Shown in pieces: positions 55,585-63,990 of a stretch of DNA of 64,000 bases. Origin of the DNA: Natrialba sp. SSL1 (GTDB lineage Archaea; Halobacteriota; Halobacteria; Halobacteriales; Natrialbaceae); the NCBI RefSeq assembly GCF_001861355.1, contig NZ_MASN01000018.1:248001-312000 (forward strand), read 5' to 3'. Within the stretch, counting starts at the first letter, position 1. Each line of letters starts with the position of its first letter. A program made the position numbers and the translations under genes. The notes under the pieces were generated by a model that did no database searches, was not told where the DNA came from, and worked only from the letters and a program-made list of their open reading frames with translations.

Positions 55585-56235
55585 TCAGACGCCCGGCGCA
55601 CGGGTGTCATTCGCCACTCGAACGCCGACATCGTGTGCGTCGATGTACTCGCGAACACTCCCCTCGAACGTCGCCGCTCGGGGCCACTCGAGTGCCGACT
55701 CGATGCCGAGTCGATCGGGGTTGCCGACGTAGGTCCAGACCGGGGGCTGGCTGTTCTCGTCTACCGGACGGCTGTCCGTGGCCGCGTTTGCGTTTCTTCC
55801 CGTACCTGCGGCTGTTCCCGTAGCCGTATTCGAATTCGCGTCCGCGCCCGCGTCCACACCCGTATCCGCATCTACATTCGTGAGCCACGGCACGCGGACG
55901 CGAACGTAGAGTCCGTGCTCGACGCCTTCGTACCGATCGAGCCGTTCGAGTCCCGAGTCGGTGACGGCGAGCAGTGTTCCGGTCGTTTCGCCGCCTGTCG
56001 CTTCACTGTCCGTTGTTTCACCGCTCGTCGTCTCGTTCCCCATTGTCCCGTCCTCCATCGCCGACCCAGCCGGCGCGAGCGTCGGGTACTGGCCGTCGAC
56101 CTGACGGCAGCCCCCGAGGACGGCGTCGCCGACGATTTCGGTATCTGGCCACTCGGCCCCGAGGACGGCACTGGCCTGTTCGCGGTCAGTCAGCGTTCCG
56201 TAGACGAAGACGAAGGAGAGGTCGTGAGCGCACAC
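55585..56235 (-). CDS. gamma-glutamylcyclotransferase-like (AIG2) protein
   Basis: 216 residues with the family N-terminal glycine loop FVYGTLTD, RLDRYEGVEHGLYVRVRV and a catalytic-type glutamate in DRYEG. Two low-complexity inserts break the fold: a Glu/Thr/Gly run (about 67-87, ETTSGETTDSEATGGE) and an Asp/Ala/Thr/Asn run (about 122-152). Both are encoded by degenerate short repeats. Enzymatic role (cyclotransferase or amine-linkage hydrolysis) cannot be told. Confidence 0.75.
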   Translation of the reverse strand: MCAHDLSFVFVYGTLTDREQASAVLGAEWPDTEIVGDAVLGGCRQVDGQYPTLAPAGSAMEDGTMGNETTSGETTDSEATGGETTGTLLAVTDSGLERLDRYEGVEHGLYVRVRVPWLTNVDADTGVDAGADANSNTATGTAAGTGRNANAATDSRPVDENSQPPVWTYVGNPDRLGIESALEWPRAATFEGSVREYIDAHDVGVRVANDTRAPGV

Positions 56236-56384
56236 AGGTCAGTCAAACTATCTCGAGGCGGCTACTTTTCGGTTGCGACGCGCTCGAGATGGCTTCGCGA
56301 CGAGCGATCACGGTAGTGGCACCCACAATCAAAACAAGCCAAACACGATCAGCGCAAGAAACCAAACCGCTCTACGGCGTGTCG

Positions 56385-57533
56385 TTAGCGCTCCGAAATC
56401 GGTACGAACTCCTGGTCCTCCGGACCCGTATACCGGGCGCGCGGTCGGATCAGGCGATTATCGTCCTGGTACTCGAGTACGTGTGCGATCCAGCCGCCAG
56501 CGCGGCTCATAGCGAAGATCGGGGTGTACATGTCGATCGGGATGCCGAGCTGGTAGTAGACCGAGCCGGAGTAGAAGTCGACGTTCGGGGCGATGCCCTT
56601 CTCGACCAGGCCCTTCTCCTCGGAGAGATACTGTTCGATCGTTGTGGTGTAGTTGTACCACTTGTCGTCGCCGTTTTCGGCGAGTTCCTTGCTCCGTTCT
56701 TCGAGGATCTTCGCGCGGGGGTCTTTGACGTTGTAGACGCGGTGGCCGAAGCCGGGGATGCGTCGGCCTTCGTCGGTGGCCTGTTCGACCCACTCGCGGT
56801 GGTCGAGGTCGCTTTCGTCGATCTCGATCAGGACTTCCATGACGTCCTGATTGGCGCCACCGTGGAGCGGGCCGGAGAGTGCGCTAATGCCGCCAGTGAC
56901 GGCGCTGTAGATATCTGCCATCGTGGAGCCGATAACCATCGAGGTGAACGTGGAGGCGTTCAGGCCGTGGTCGGCGTGGAGGATGAGCGCCTGATCGAAG
57001 GTTTCAGCGGCGATGTCGTCGGGTTCCTCGCCGGTGAGCATGTAGAGGAAGTTCGCGGCGAGTCCCAGATCAGGATCGGGATCGACGGGCTCCTCGCCGA
57101 GTCGGTAGCGCTCGAAGGCGGCGAGTGCGGTCGGAATCTTGGCCGTGATTCGTCGACCCTTACGAAGCGTCACGTCGAGATTTTCGGGGTCAGCGTCGGT
57201 CTCGGGTTCGGTTGCCGAGAACATCGAGACGGCGGTCCGAAGGGCAGCCATCGGCTGCTCGTCGGCGTCGGCGAGACGCTCCATCGTCGCGAGCACGTCG
57301 TCGCTGACGGTGCGTTCCTCGGTGAGTGCCTCGGTAAACGACGCGAGTTCGTCTTCGGAAGGAAGGTGGCCGTTCCAGAGGAGATAGAGGACTTCCTCGT
57401 AGCTCGCGCCACGGGCAAGGTCCTCGATCGCGTAGCCACGGTAGATCAACCGTCCCGCGTCACCATCGATCGAGCTGAGGTCTGACTCTGCGACCAGGAC
57501 GCCCTCAAGCCCTTTTTTAAGGTCGTCTGCCAT
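56385..57533 (-). CDS. gltA: citrate synthase
   Basis: 382 residues, first TCA-cycle enzyme joining oxaloacetate and acetyl-CoA. Catalytic residues in PLHGGAN (His), GFGHRVY (His) and DFYSGSVYY (Asp). Type typical of archaea and Gram-positives (about 380 aa). Start MADDLKKGLEG; a 20-codon upstream extension lies beyond the promoter box. 2-methylcitrate synthase activity is an alternative. Confidence 0.95.
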   Translation of the reverse strand: MADDLKKGLEGVLVAESDLSSIDGDAGRLIYRGYAIEDLARGASYEEVLYLLWNGHLPSEDELASFTEALTEERTVSDDVLATMERLADADEQPMAALRTAVSMFSATEPETDADPENLDVTLRKGRRITAKIPTALAAFERYRLGEEPVDPDPDLGLAANFLYMLTGEEPDDIAAETFDQALILHADHGLNASTFTSMVIGSTMADIYSAVTGGISALSGPLHGGANQDVMEVLIEIDESDLDHREWVEQATDEGRRIPGFGHRVYNVKDPRAKILEERSKELAENGDDKWYNYTTTIEQYLSEEKGLVEKGIAPNVDFYSGSVYYQLGIPIDMYTPIFAMSRAGGWIAHVLEYQDDNRLIRPRARYTGPEDQEFVPISER

Positions 57534-57558
57534 ACCGTGGAATTTCAGTCGCCGATGG

Positions 57559-57567
57559 AAAAGTATT
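57559..57567 (-). promoter_or_regulatory. TATA-like box of the citrate synthase gene
   Basis: AATACTTTT on the minus strand, 26-34 bases before the ATG. Confidence 0.55.
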
Positions 57568-57654
57568 GTCGTTTTCTCGCCGTGATCTGTCAACAGACGG
57601 GAGTCGGTCCCTGGCCGCAGATTTCTGGCAATGAAGCGTGCTCACAAAGCACAC

Positions 57655-58032
57655 TCAGGTATCCATCTGTTCGACGAGTTCGACAACGTAGCCGTTCGGA
57701 TCCTCGACGAACGCAACCCGGCAACCGATATCGTCCATCGTCGTCGGCTCCATCTCAACGGGCGGGTCAACCTGTGCAACCAGTCGGTCGAAGACCTCGT
57801 CGGTGCTCTCAACGCCGACGGCGACGTGAGCCATCGTGCCGGGATCGATCTCGGGACCGCCAGCCGGATCGTACTTGAACTGGAACTCCGCGTTCTCGCC
57901 GCCGATGTAGACGTTTTCGACGCCGTCGTCCGTCTCGAACGACCAGTTCTCCGTCAGGCCGAGCGCGTCGACGTAGAAGGATCGCGTTTGCTCGAGATCC
58001 GATACCCAGAGTGCCGTGTGGATAACGTCCAT
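57655..58032 (-). CDS. VOC-family (glyoxalase I-like) protein
   Basis: 125 residues in the two beta-alpha-beta-beta-beta halves of VOC proteins (DVIHTALWVSDLEQTRSFYVD; MAHVAVGVESTDEVFDRL). Metal-binding residues are plausible: H5, E49-type, H69-type and E at FVEDPNGYVVELVEQ. May be lactoylglutathione-type lyase, dioxygenase or resistance protein; not decidable. Confidence 0.85.
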   Translation of the reverse strand: MDVIHTALWVSDLEQTRSFYVDALGLTENWSFETDDGVENVYIGGENAEFQFKYDPAGGPEIDPGTMAHVAVGVESTDEVFDRLVAQVDPPVEMEPTTMDDIGCRVAFVEDPNGYVVELVEQMDT

Positions 58033-58098
58033 ATGACCAGTCAGACGGACTGTTGTAAGTTAGTTCCGGCGCGAGGGCAGACACACGCGGCCGTATCG

Positions 58099-58149
58099 GT
58101 CGAGGAGCACAGCACGGTTGAAGAGTACAGCACGGTTGAGGAGCACGTC
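58099..58149. repeat. 18-bp tandem repeat, 2.8 copies
   Basis: GTCGAGGAGCACAGCACG-like units head to tail in the gap upstream of the VOC gene. It is open in one frame (VEEHST, VEEYST), but no gene context supports translation. Confidence 0.7.
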
Positions 58150-58289
58150 ATCCCCGGTCGCCGTCTGGGAACCTCATCGAGGCAAGCCACACATTCGAAC
58201 GCGTTCGCTCGTTCACATGAGTATCGGCAATTCTCGCGGCGATGGAATTAGCCTGCGGCTTACCAGAACAGCCACCCGAGACTCAGACG

Positions 58290-58409
58290 ATGGAAATCAG
58301 TGAATTCCTCGACGGAGAGGCATTAACTGGAACGCACGCAGCAATCATCTTCGGCGCATGGCTCGGTCTTGTCATGGTCAGCGCGTTCGTCCTCACGTTC
58401 GTCGTGTGA
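58290..58409 (+). CDS. 39-residue single-helix membrane protein
   Basis: MEISEFLDGEALTGTHAAII followed by a hydrophobic helix rich in Phe, Gly, Leu, Val. Charge is acidic at the N-terminus, then one long helix. Function unknown; a real but tiny gene or a chance frame. Confidence 0.45.
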   Translation: MEISEFLDGEALTGTHAAIIFGAWLGLVMVSAFVLTFVV

Positions 58410-58522
58410 CGCTGGCGCTGACGCTAACTCTACCGACCAGAGCAGTAATTCATCGTACAATTTGATGCTAAAACAGCCCTAGCGGCCCAGAGCCACGAAA
58501 ACAGCGATGCTGCCGGCGAACG

Positions 58523-58888
58523 CTACAGCTGCTGGCCGAGTTTCTCGCGACTGATATGCACACCAGTCGGCGTGATAATCATCTGATCTTCGCCCTTGCG
58601 GACGATGTCGCCGTCGACCTCCTGGGCGACCTGCCGGAGTTCGTCGACGATATGCTCGACAGTGCTATCTTCGGTTCGGAGCCGAGTGATATCCGCAATG
58701 ACGATGTCGCCGTCGTAGACGGCGTCTTTGATATCGATCGCGTCCGCCTGACTGCCGACTTCCGCGATGTGTACCTGCATCGCCGCCGCGTCGGCCGAAC
58801 TCGCCGAAACGTCGTCGAGATTCAGTTCGACGTAGTCCTCGGCAGTCCGCGACTGGTTGCCACCGAGAATCTTACTCATCAGTCCCAT
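58523..58888 (-). CDS. sepF: cell division protein SepF
   Basis: 121-residue membrane anchor of FtsZ. The N-terminus MGLMSKILGG is amphipathic for membrane binding, and the SepF core follows (about 45-121; DAIDIKDAVYDGDIVIADI ... MIITPTGVHISREKL). Archaeal SepF has been shown to recruit FtsZ in haloarchaea. A AGTATAGT-like box 24-31 bases upstream suggests a leaderless start. Confidence 0.93.
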   Translation of the reverse strand: MGLMSKILGGNQSRTAEDYVELNLDDVSASSADAAAMQVHIAEVGSQADAIDIKDAVYDGDIVIADITRLRTEDSTVEHIVDELRQVAQEVDGDIVRKGEDQMIITPTGVHISREKLGQQL

Positions 58889-58911
58889 TGCCGTTACCCA
58901 CCGGGGCCGCC

Positions 58912-58919
58912 AGTATAGT
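58912..58919 (-). promoter_or_regulatory. TATA-like box of sepF
   Basis: ACTATACT on the minus strand, 24-31 bases before the ATG. Confidence 0.6.
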
Positions 58920-58985
58920 TCTTACGTCAGACGGACACTCCATTGATCGAGACTGTTGGACAACTGTCTCGTCTGCTGGTGTCAC

Positions 58986-59069
58986 TATAGTAGCCACTGC
59001 AAGTCACTGCACACCTGCTCGCCAGACGACTCGGCGATCAGTGTGTAACTAGTTGCAGTTGTTACTATA
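58986..59069. repeat. paired 17-bp inverted repeat between sepF and DUF1028 gene
   Basis: TATAGTA-N3-ACTGCAA (58986-59002) and TTGCAGT-N3-TACTATA (59053-59069) match in 14 of 17 positions, 50 bases apart. AACTAGTT palindrome at 59047-59054. It is placed between the divergent promoters, so it may be an operator pair. Confidence 0.65.
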
Positions 59070-59140
59070 TCCCGAGCGGTGACACTGGAATCTCTGCCTA
59101 CACTCCCACACCAGTCGCCCACGCATTGGCCGCTACCTCC

Positions 59141-59147
59141 ATATTTT
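59141..59147 (+). promoter_or_regulatory. TATA box of the DUF1028 gene
   Basis: ATATTTT 28-34 bases before the ATG. It excludes a 32-codon upstream extension. Confidence 0.6.
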
Positions 59148-59174
59148 TTGACTCTCACTCCGTCACCTCAGCCG

Positions 59175-59936
59175 ATGACCTTCAGCATCTGCGTCCACGA
59201 ATCCTACACCACCCCCGACGGCGAGGAACACGAGCGCTTCGGTGTCGCCGTCACGACCCGCCTCCCCGGTGTTGGCACCCTCTGTCCGTTCGTCAGCGAA
59301 CACGGTGCCGTCGCCACCCAGAGCCTCGTCAACATCGACCTCGGGCGAACCGGCATCGAATACATCGACGACGGTCTCGCTGTTGACGACGCACTCGAGT
59401 CCCTCCTCAATGCAGACGACGGTGCACCCCAGCGCCAACTCCACGGCGTCGACGCCGAGGAGACGTTCGCCTTCTCGGGTGCGGAGTGTGGCGACTGGTT
59501 CGGCCACCAGGAGGGCGAGCACTTCACAGTTGCCGGGAATCTCCTCACCGGCGAAGCAGTGATCGAAGAGACGGCCGCAATGTATGCGGATGCAGCGGTA
59601 CACGAGACGACGGACGAGACGGACGGAAGTCCGCGCGAGGGCGACGGCCCCGCTCCGCTCGCGGAGCGACTGATCGACGCGCTGGCGGCGGGTCACGAGC
59701 AGGGCGGCGACAAGCGCGAGGGGCTGACGGTCCAGAGCGCGGCTGTGGTCGTCGAATCGACGGAGTCCCACGACGTGACGAAGCCGTACAACGATCTGCG
59801 CGTGGACGCGACCGAGACGCCAGTCGCGGACCTTCAGGAGACCTACGAGCTCGCGGTGGACGGCTACGAGGCCACACTCGAGCGATACGCGGAGGCGTAC
59901 GAACAGGATTCGATGGAGGAAGCGGCAGAGAGCTGA
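59175..59936 (+). CDS. DUF1028 family protein
   Basis: 253 residues starting MTFSICVHESY. The typical DUF1028 segments are present: FGVAVTTRLPGVGTLCPFV, GAVATQSLVN, EHFTVAGNLLTG. The family resembles Ntn-type (N-terminal nucleophile) folds, but no function is established. Acidic C-terminal helix (AEAYEQDSMEEAAE). Insert TDETDGSPREGDG near 180 is variable. Confidence 0.85.
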   Translation: MTFSICVHESYTTPDGEEHERFGVAVTTRLPGVGTLCPFVSEHGAVATQSLVNIDLGRTGIEYIDDGLAVDDALESLLNADDGAPQRQLHGVDAEETFAFSGAECGDWFGHQEGEHFTVAGNLLTGEAVIEETAAMYADAAVHETTDETDGSPREGDGPAPLAERLIDALAAGHEQGGDKREGLTVQSAAVVVESTESHDVTKPYNDLRVDATETPVADLQETYELAVDGYEATLERYAEAYEQDSMEEAAES

Positions 59937-60074
59937 GTGAGAGGCGGACAGAGAGTTCAGTAGTTGAACGTGATTGGAGGATAGATGACGGTACTGATGA
60001 CTCACAATAAGTGGATGATCCAGTACCTTATCCCGCCCCATACCATATGATATCACAACAAGCGGTGGTCATTC

Positions 60075-60611
60075 ATGGGCAACGGAGACAAAAACGGTCG
60101 AGAAAACAGTAAATCGTCGGAATCTGATAGTCCGAGAGAGGAGAACTCGCTTGGAGCCGCTCTCGAAGCCTCTCTGCAAGCTGGGTTGCGATCGGTAGCC
60201 AATGGATTGAGGAACGCAGTGGAAGGAGACACAAGTACAGGTACAGTGCCCTCCAGAACACCGTCTCAACCACATCCGTCTGCTAGAAGGCAAGCAAATC
60301 AGAATCGGGGTGCAGACACCGTAAGACGGACGCGTGAATCGAAATCCGAAGAGTGCTTACTCGATACTCGCTTCACCGACGATAAGTTCACCGTCACTGC
60401 TGATCTGTTTGGTGCTAGTTTAGACGACATCACGGTCGGTGTCAACCCGAGAACAAACGAGCTTGTCATCGAGAAGACTGGAACTGTCGTTGGACGAGTT
60501 GACCTTCCGTGGGCCTCGCCCGAAATACAGAACGCGTGGTTCAAGAACGGCATCCTTGAAGTCCACATGAAATCGGACGATGCCGATTCGCTCAGCAACT
60601 CACCGCCCTAG
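60075..60611 (+). CDS. Hsp20/GvpH-like protein
   Basis: 178 residues. The N-terminal half is polar and variable with LGAALEASLQAGLRSVANGL. The C-terminal ~80 residues (KFTVTADLFGASLDDITVG ... VGRVDLPWASPEIQNAWFKN) match the alpha-crystallin-like domain of haloarchaeal Hsp20/GvpH proteins. GvpH is part of gas-vesicle clusters, but no other gvp gene is near, so a chaperone or solitary paralogue is more likely. Less GC-rich than neighbours. Confidence 0.7.
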   Translation: MGNGDKNGRENSKSSESDSPREENSLGAALEASLQAGLRSVANGLRNAVEGDTSTGTVPSRTPSQPHPSARRQANQNRGADTVRRTRESKSEECLLDTRFTDDKFTVTADLFGASLDDITVGVNPRTNELVIEKTGTVVGRVDLPWASPEIQNAWFKNGILEVHMKSDDADSLSNSPP

Positions 60612-60823
60612 ATGATCGATTCGTTCAACCACTGTATTGAGCTGGATACTAGTCTGTGAGTTGCTGGTTGACCGGTTTTCCCTCCATCTCGACTGAGCGG
60701 TCGACACGCTTCGTTGATTGACTCCTATCGAGTGTCACATTCGTGCGCTGTATGCAGCACGATTCCTAAACAGATCACCGTTTGAGGACCTCAGCAAGCC
60801 CGACTGAGAGAGTGCGAGCTACG

Positions 60824-61303
60824 TTACGCCGTAAATTCGTACAACTCGTCGCCAACGTGGTGTAGCGAGTCAACCACCTTCCCCTCGTTGCCAGCCATCT
60901 CCGAGCCCTCGACGCGAGCACGGCCGATCGCCAGCACCTTGCCGTGGGACTCCTCCGCGATAACGACCAGGTCGTCCGGCGAGATGTCTTCCGTCGCCTC
61001 CGTGATCCCCGGCCGCATCACGTCAGCCCCGTCGCTGACGAACGAAATCGCGCCGGCATCGACCGTCACCAACCGCCGTTCGGGCTCGTAGGCGTTCGCA
61101 CCGCGAACCGTCAAAAACGGCACCTCGTCGAAAAACGCAACCTGTGGCTCGCCGTCAATTAGAATGACTTCGCGGTCCGCGTCTTCGAACTCGACGCGCT
61201 CGTACGTGTCGCCGTCAGGTGAGACGCCCAACTTCTCAGAGAGATCGGACTCGAGTGCCGAGACATCGTCGCTGCGAAGGTGGTGGCGAGATTTGACTTG
61301 CAT
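60824..61303 (-). CDS. PUA-domain RNA-binding protein (MCT-1/Tma20-like)
   Basis: 159 residues: an N-terminal ~75-residue domain (MQVKSRHHLRSDDVSALESD) and a C-terminal PUA domain (about 80-155, RRLVTVDAGAISFVSDGADVMRPGI, GRARVEGSEM). The arrangement resembles the MCT-1/Tma20 translation-associated family in archaea and eukaryotes. Start M at the TATA-proximal ATG; a Met eight residues earlier is excluded by the box spacing. Confidence 0.85.
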   Translation of the reverse strand: MQVKSRHHLRSDDVSALESDLSEKLGVSPDGDTYERVEFEDADREVILIDGEPQVAFFDEVPFLTVRGANAYEPERRLVTVDAGAISFVSDGADVMRPGITEATEDISPDDLVVIAEESHGKVLAIGRARVEGSEMAGNEGKVVDSLHHVGDELYEFTA

Positions 61304-61325
61304 ACCCGTGCTACCGTGCGAGCCC

Positions 61326-61333
61326 ATTTAATA
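61326..61333 (-). promoter_or_regulatory. TATA box of the PUA gene
   Basis: TATTAAAT on the minus strand, 23-30 bases before the ATG; leaderless. Confidence 0.65.
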
Positions 61334-61468
61334 GAATAGATTTCTCGTGGCCCCATTTCGCGGTCTGCGTCTCGTGGACCACAGAAGGCAACGAGAGACG
61401 GCGTCTGGACACAGATCCCTGGCGAGTTGGCGACGCATAATCATGGTCTCGTTCGGTGAACACCAGCT

Positions 61469-62077
61469 ATGATCGACTCGCTCGGCGGCGAGGGGACGGA
61501 CCGAATGGAGGGGTTGAGCGACGGGTTATTCGCAATCGTGCTCACCTTACTCGTGTTGCAGTTCGAGGTGCCGGACGTCTCCGCAGGTGAATTGCCAGGA
61601 GCGATCGCAGATCAGGAGACGTTGTTGTTCAGTTACCTGTTGAGCTATCTGGTGGTCGGCGTCTACTGGATCGTCCACCACAATCTCTTTCGAAATATCG
61701 TCGACCACGATCGGATACTGCTGTGGCTGAACCTCCTGTTCTTGCTCTCGATATCGTTTCTGCCGTATCCGACGGAGATCATGGGCCTGTACGGAACGCA
61801 GTTTGCCTGGGTGCTGTATGCGACCAACATCATTCTGGTCGGGACGTTTCTGACGTTCGTCTGGAGCTACGCCGCACGGTCGGGCTTCGTTGCGGACGAG
61901 ATCGACGACTGGACAGCGCGGTTGGTGACGGTTCGCGGGCTGATCGCCCCCGCCGTCTTCGTGCTCTCGGTCGGTGTCGCGCTCGTCGACCTTTCGCTCG
62001 CGTTCTTCGTTCCGATACTGATTGCCCCGTTGCAGTGGCTCTGGGTGCGGTACTATCGAGTCAACCGGTCCGATTGA
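61469..62077 (+). CDS. TMEM175-family potassium channel-like protein
   Basis: 202 residues, six hydrophobic helices. The first helix carries R12MEGLSDGLFAI, close to the RxxxFSDAVFAI signature of TMEM175 (DUF1211) channels. SYLVVGVYWIVHHNLF is also typical. Bacterial and archaeal relatives are K+-permeable tetramers. The sixth helix is followed by a short basic tail. Start chosen at ATG. Confidence 0.85.
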   Translation: MIDSLGGEGTDRMEGLSDGLFAIVLTLLVLQFEVPDVSAGELPGAIADQETLLFSYLLSYLVVGVYWIVHHNLFRNIVDHDRILLWLNLLFLLSISFLPYPTEIMGLYGTQFAWVLYATNIILVGTFLTFVWSYAARSGFVADEIDDWTARLVTVRGLIAPAVFVLSVGVALVDLSLAFFVPILIAPLQWLWVRYYRVNRSD

Positions 62078-62190
62078 GCGACCAGTTCGTGCGTCGACTA
62101 GTTCGTCCGCCAACCGATTCTCTGCGTAGACACTCCCGCTAAAACGAACGTGTGACAATTGCTAAGTAACCACATGGCCTTGGAGTAGCT

Positions 62191-62490
62191 ATGTGGCCAT
62201 GGTCCTCCCGATCCCCGTCGGCGACGGTCACGTGTCTCGCCTGTGGCGATGGCATCTCACGGTCTGCTGCTCGAGAGTACGACAAGTACGGCAACCAGTG
62301 GGACCGCCGCGATAAGGAGTTCGAACATCTCTGTCCGACCTGTCACAACGAACTCTGCCATCAGCCACGCGACGAACTCGAGGACATCCTCGTCGAACTC
62401 CACGCCGGCGAGGAAGAGACCGAGACATTTCTGGCGAGCTATCTCGCGACAGTGGAGGACCGGTACGGGCGCGTCGAGGAAGAATCCTGA
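62191..62490 (+). CDS. small zinc-finger protein (CPxCG-type, haloarchaeal)
   Basis: 99 residues with CxxC at 15-18 and CPTCHNELCHQ about 34 residues later. N-terminus MWPWSSR and charged helix DILVELHAGEEETETF are conserved in haloarchaeal relatives. May bind nucleic acid or act as an adaptor. Convergent with the DUF5787 gene, whose end is 23 bases away. Confidence 0.78.
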   Translation: MWPWSSRSPSATVTCLACGDGISRSAAREYDKYGNQWDRRDKEFEHLCPTCHNELCHQPRDELEDILVELHAGEEETETFLASYLATVEDRYGRVEEES

Positions 62491-62513
62491 CTGCTGCGTT
62501 GCGGTCCCCGAAC

Positions 62514-63584
62514 TCACCGGAACTGATCCAGTCCAGACTGCTGGCGGCGATGTCCGCTGGGTGACGCTCGCCAGGCGGTCCGTCGGTCCCGTTCCCCGTC
62601 GAGGTCGACCTCGGGGGCGGCCGCCGACTCGTAGCCCGGGCAGTCGGGGCCGCAGTCTGCGTTCGCATCGACGAAGTCGCCCGCCCACGCGCAGTAGGGC
62701 AGCGTCGCAGCCGCCTCGTCGGTCGGAACACAGGACGCACAGCCCGGAAAGTCGTACGTTCGCCAGCCCTTGCCGTAGGCTCGTTCGGCGAGTCGGCGGC
62801 GTGCTCGGGCTTTTTCGGCGGCGGAAACGGGTTCGATTTCGGTCCGGCCGGGTTCGAATGCGAGCGGTTCGATGCCAGGGCCGGCGGTCGGCAACGGCGT
62901 CGGTTCGCGGACGACCTCGATTTCGACGCCGACTCCAGCCTCGGTCTCAACCTTGCCCGAACTCTCACGTTCCGGTGCTGACGGATCGCCTCCGCTACGG
63001 TCACGGTCCCGATGCACCCGCCAGACGCCGACCGGATCAGGAAGTCGATGCAGGTGCGCCCGCGACACGTAGCTCTCCGTCGCCAGGATGACTTCGTCGA
63101 CCAGCGCCAGGCTCACGTCAGTCCGAAGTTGCATCTCGAGGTCGCCGGGCCGACCGAGGTCGGGTTTGTTTTCGATGGCGACGATGCGGTCGTACCAGTC
63201 AGGGTACCGCGCAACCTGCCGCACGTACTCGCGGCCGTTGCGCCGCTCGGACTCGAAAAAGCCGATCTCGCAGGCCCGTTCCATCGCTCGCCGGGCGTGG
63301 TTCGGATGGCAGTCGAAGGCGTCCTTCCAGTAGCGCGATCGCCCTGGACCGACAGCAGATTCGATAGCGGCGTCCGGAATCTCCGCGTCCGTAATCGCTG
63401 TTCGCGCGTCGAACTCGAGTCCCGGTTCGACACAGACGATATCGAGGATTCGACCGCCGGGATCGGCGACGCTTCCGCCGATCTGGCGAGCAACGAGCGG
63501 GTTGGAGTCCGCTATCGGCGGAGTGGAGGATCGCTCGAGGTGCGCACAGAGCGCGAGTTCGAACGCGAATTCGGACACAGTCAA
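62514..63584 (-). CDS. DUF5787 protein, predicted PD-(D/E)XK nuclease with Cys cluster
   Basis: 356 residues. D48 (ILDIVCV), then E138-N-K140 in AIENKPD, with a spacing consistent with PD-(D/E)XK-type nucleases. Residues 282-315 hold five cysteines (C282, C285, C298, C311, C315), possibly a metal or Fe-S site as in Cas4/AddB-type nucleases. A Glu/Val-rich variable segment lies between (about 195-255). Function is predicted, not known. A DNA-repair or restriction-like role is inference. Confidence 0.7.
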   Translation of the reverse strand: MTVSEFAFELALCAHLERSSTPPIADSNPLVARQIGGSVADPGGRILDIVCVEPGLEFDARTAITDAEIPDAAIESAVGPGRSRYWKDAFDCHPNHARRAMERACEIGFFESERRNGREYVRQVARYPDWYDRIVAIENKPDLGRPGDLEMQLRTDVSLALVDEVILATESYVSRAHLHRLPDPVGVWRVHRDRDRSGGDPSAPERESSGKVETEAGVGVEIEVVREPTPLPTAGPGIEPLAFEPGRTEIEPVSAAEKARARRRLAERAYGKGWRTYDFPGCASCVPTDEAAATLPYCAWAGDFVDANADCGPDCPGYESAAAPEVDLDGERDRRTAWRASPSGHRRQQSGLDQFR

Positions 63585-63658
63585 GCAAGGCGCGCGACCG
63601 AGAAAAGCGATCGGATTCGCAGGTGTTGCAGTCGGTCAGAAAGCCGGTGGTGGTACAC

Positions 63659-63916
63659 TCAAGCGACCCTCGTGACGACTCGCCGTCTGACCCGTCTCAC
63701 GACGAGTACGCTCGCAACGAACGAGAGGAGCCCACCGAGGAACACGGCGGCACCGATCACAACGGGGTAGCTCCCGACAGCGGTGATGATCGACAGCGTG
63801 ACCAGCGTTGCTCCAACGAGCAGGAACGACAGCCCGAACGCGACGACAGCGGCCGTGAGGAGACTGTCGTTCGGAAACGGATCGATCGGACGTGGAGCGA
63901 TTGGTGCGTGAGTCAT
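63659..63916 (-). CDS. two-helix membrane protein
   Basis: 85 residues, MTHAPIAPRPIDPFPNDSLL, two hydrophobic helices (about 22-45 and 52-72), and a very basic C-terminus (VRRVRRRVVTRVA). Haloarchaeal hypothetical protein. Start at the second Met; an upstream Met is seven codons earlier. Confidence 0.6.
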   Translation of the reverse strand: MTHAPIAPRPIDPFPNDSLLTAAVVAFGLSFLLVGATLVTLSIITAVGSYPVVIGAAVFLGGLLSFVASVLVVRRVRRRVVTRVA

Positions 63917-63957
63917 TGTTCGTTCGAGCAGAGGCACCGCTCGACAGTAAGTGTAAT

Positions 63958-63990
63958 CTGAAAATCATTTCAGTATGGCCGCTTACTGAA
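63958..63990. repeat. overlapping inverted repeats upstream of the last gene
   Basis: CTGAAA-ATCA-TTTCAG (63958-63973) overlaps TTCAGTA-N8-TACTGAA (63969-63990). They sit about 40 bases before the ATG of the two-helix protein gene. Operator-like. Confidence 0.5.

Noticed and set aside
55974-57485. 503-codon frame opposite citrate synthase and the cyclotransferase-like gene
   Set aside because: Spans two real genes on the other strand; no recognisable domain.
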